Origin: Acephala macrosclerotiorum
Taxonomy: Eukaryota; Ascomycota; Leotiomycetes; Helotiales; Mollisiaceae
Reading direction: 5' to 3'
Length of the DNA stretch: 64,000 nt
NCBI GenBank assembly: GCA_014904845.1
Contig: MU119327.1
Coordinates: 1-64,000 of the forward strand
The position numbers and the translations under genes were made by a program. The notes below the pieces were generated by a model, which saw only the letters and a list, made by a program, of their open reading frames with translations, was not told the DNA's origin and made no database searches. Positions 63,704 through 64,000 of this stretch are shown here, piece after piece; within the stretch, counting starts at the first letter, position 1, and every line of letters starts with the position of its first letter.

Positions 63704-64000
63704 ATGCTCGTCTCAGAAGCCATCGGACAAGATCACCAACACCTCGATGAACGCTACGAGAACCTCAAGCCCAGCTCCAATACCGACGACAAGATCAAAT
63801 GACGCAACATGCTTACCTGGAATCTGGCACGCCATGCCATCAGTGAAGAGTCGACCGCCTACCCCGCGATGGAGAAACACTTGGGTGAAGAGGGGAAAGC
63901 ACTTACCAAGGATGATTTTGGGTAACATGCTGCTGTATGCACCCTGCTATTTTCATTTGAATGCGGTGTGCTAACTTCTCGTAGGTAAAGAAAGATCTCT
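63704..64000 (+). pseudogene. Hemerythrin-like (HHE) protein, disrupted and cut by window edge
   Basis: From the ATG at 63,704 it reads MLVSEAIGQDHQHLDERYEN, then a TGA at 63800-63802, then RNMLTWNLARHAISEESTAY and PAMEKHLGEEGKALTKDD. The DH..L, LARHxxxEE..YP and EKHLGE blocks are the metal-ligand and helix signature of small fungal hemerythrin/HHE proteins. Relatives generally have Trp or a similar residue at the TGA; TGG to TGA would be a G-to-A change. Intron 1 is probably 63922-63984 (gtaaca, branch gctaac, acceptor cgtag), and the next exon opens VKKDL as expected. That splice leaves the frame shifted, so there is a second fault near 63,920. Either the gene is dead or there are sequence errors. 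The 3' part lies beyond the window. Confidence 0.65.

Noticed and set aside
1..64000. CRISPR array, rRNA, telomere repeats or bacterial-type operons
   Set aside because: None seen; introns and repeat-induced mutation indicate a fungal nuclear genome.

Overview
The window comes from a filamentous ascomycete with a two-speed genome. Genes carry short GT..AG introns (46-63 nt in most, 200-250 nt in the BTB genes) with CTAAC/CTGAC branch sites. Long AT-rich tracts have the composition left by repeat-induced point mutation (RIP), and the dead genes carry stop codons of the kind RIP makes. The BTB protein family and other gene types suggest Leotiomycetes, but that placement is inference.

Layout. 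Positions 1 to about 28,880 are an AT-rich block with no believable gene; most surviving C and G sit in CpG. From about 28,880 to 35,500 lies an island of mixed composition holding three recognisable dead genes: a Myb/SANT-like repeat-associated protein (minus), the first 80 codons of a fungal FUNK1-type protein kinase lying head to head with it (plus), and a BCS1-like AAA-ATPase N-terminus (minus). A 39-bp minisatellite is also here. From about 35,500 to 43,430 a second AT-rich block contains a perfect 17-bp x 6 tandem repeat. At about 43,430 the composition switches abruptly to balanced, and the rest is gene-dense.

The gene-dense part begins with a dead BTB gene (minus) and a small secreted protein with 12 cysteines (plus). 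Three intact BTB paralogues follow in tandem on the minus strand, each in two exons with the intron at the same place. Next come housekeeping genes: a TCAB1/Swt21-like WD40 protein (plus), a 942-residue protein with an apparently catalytically dead XPF-like C-terminus (minus), a HAD-family phosphatase (minus), a TTC1-like TPR co-chaperone (plus), a small membrane protein (plus) and a FAM50/XAP5 protein (minus). At the right edge a hemerythrin-like gene (plus) has an in-frame stop and runs off the window.

How it fits together. The left two thirds are silenced, mutated repeats; the BTB cluster and the secreted protein lie at the border with the housekeeping genes. The BTB copies look like recent tandem duplications, one of which died through a C-to-T nonsense change. 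They share a basic nuclear-localisation-like N-terminus, a BTB fold and an acidic 'PW' C-terminal tail, the last being the most distinctive possibly undescribed feature here. No operon logic applies; neighbouring genes are mostly divergent or convergent with short spacers.
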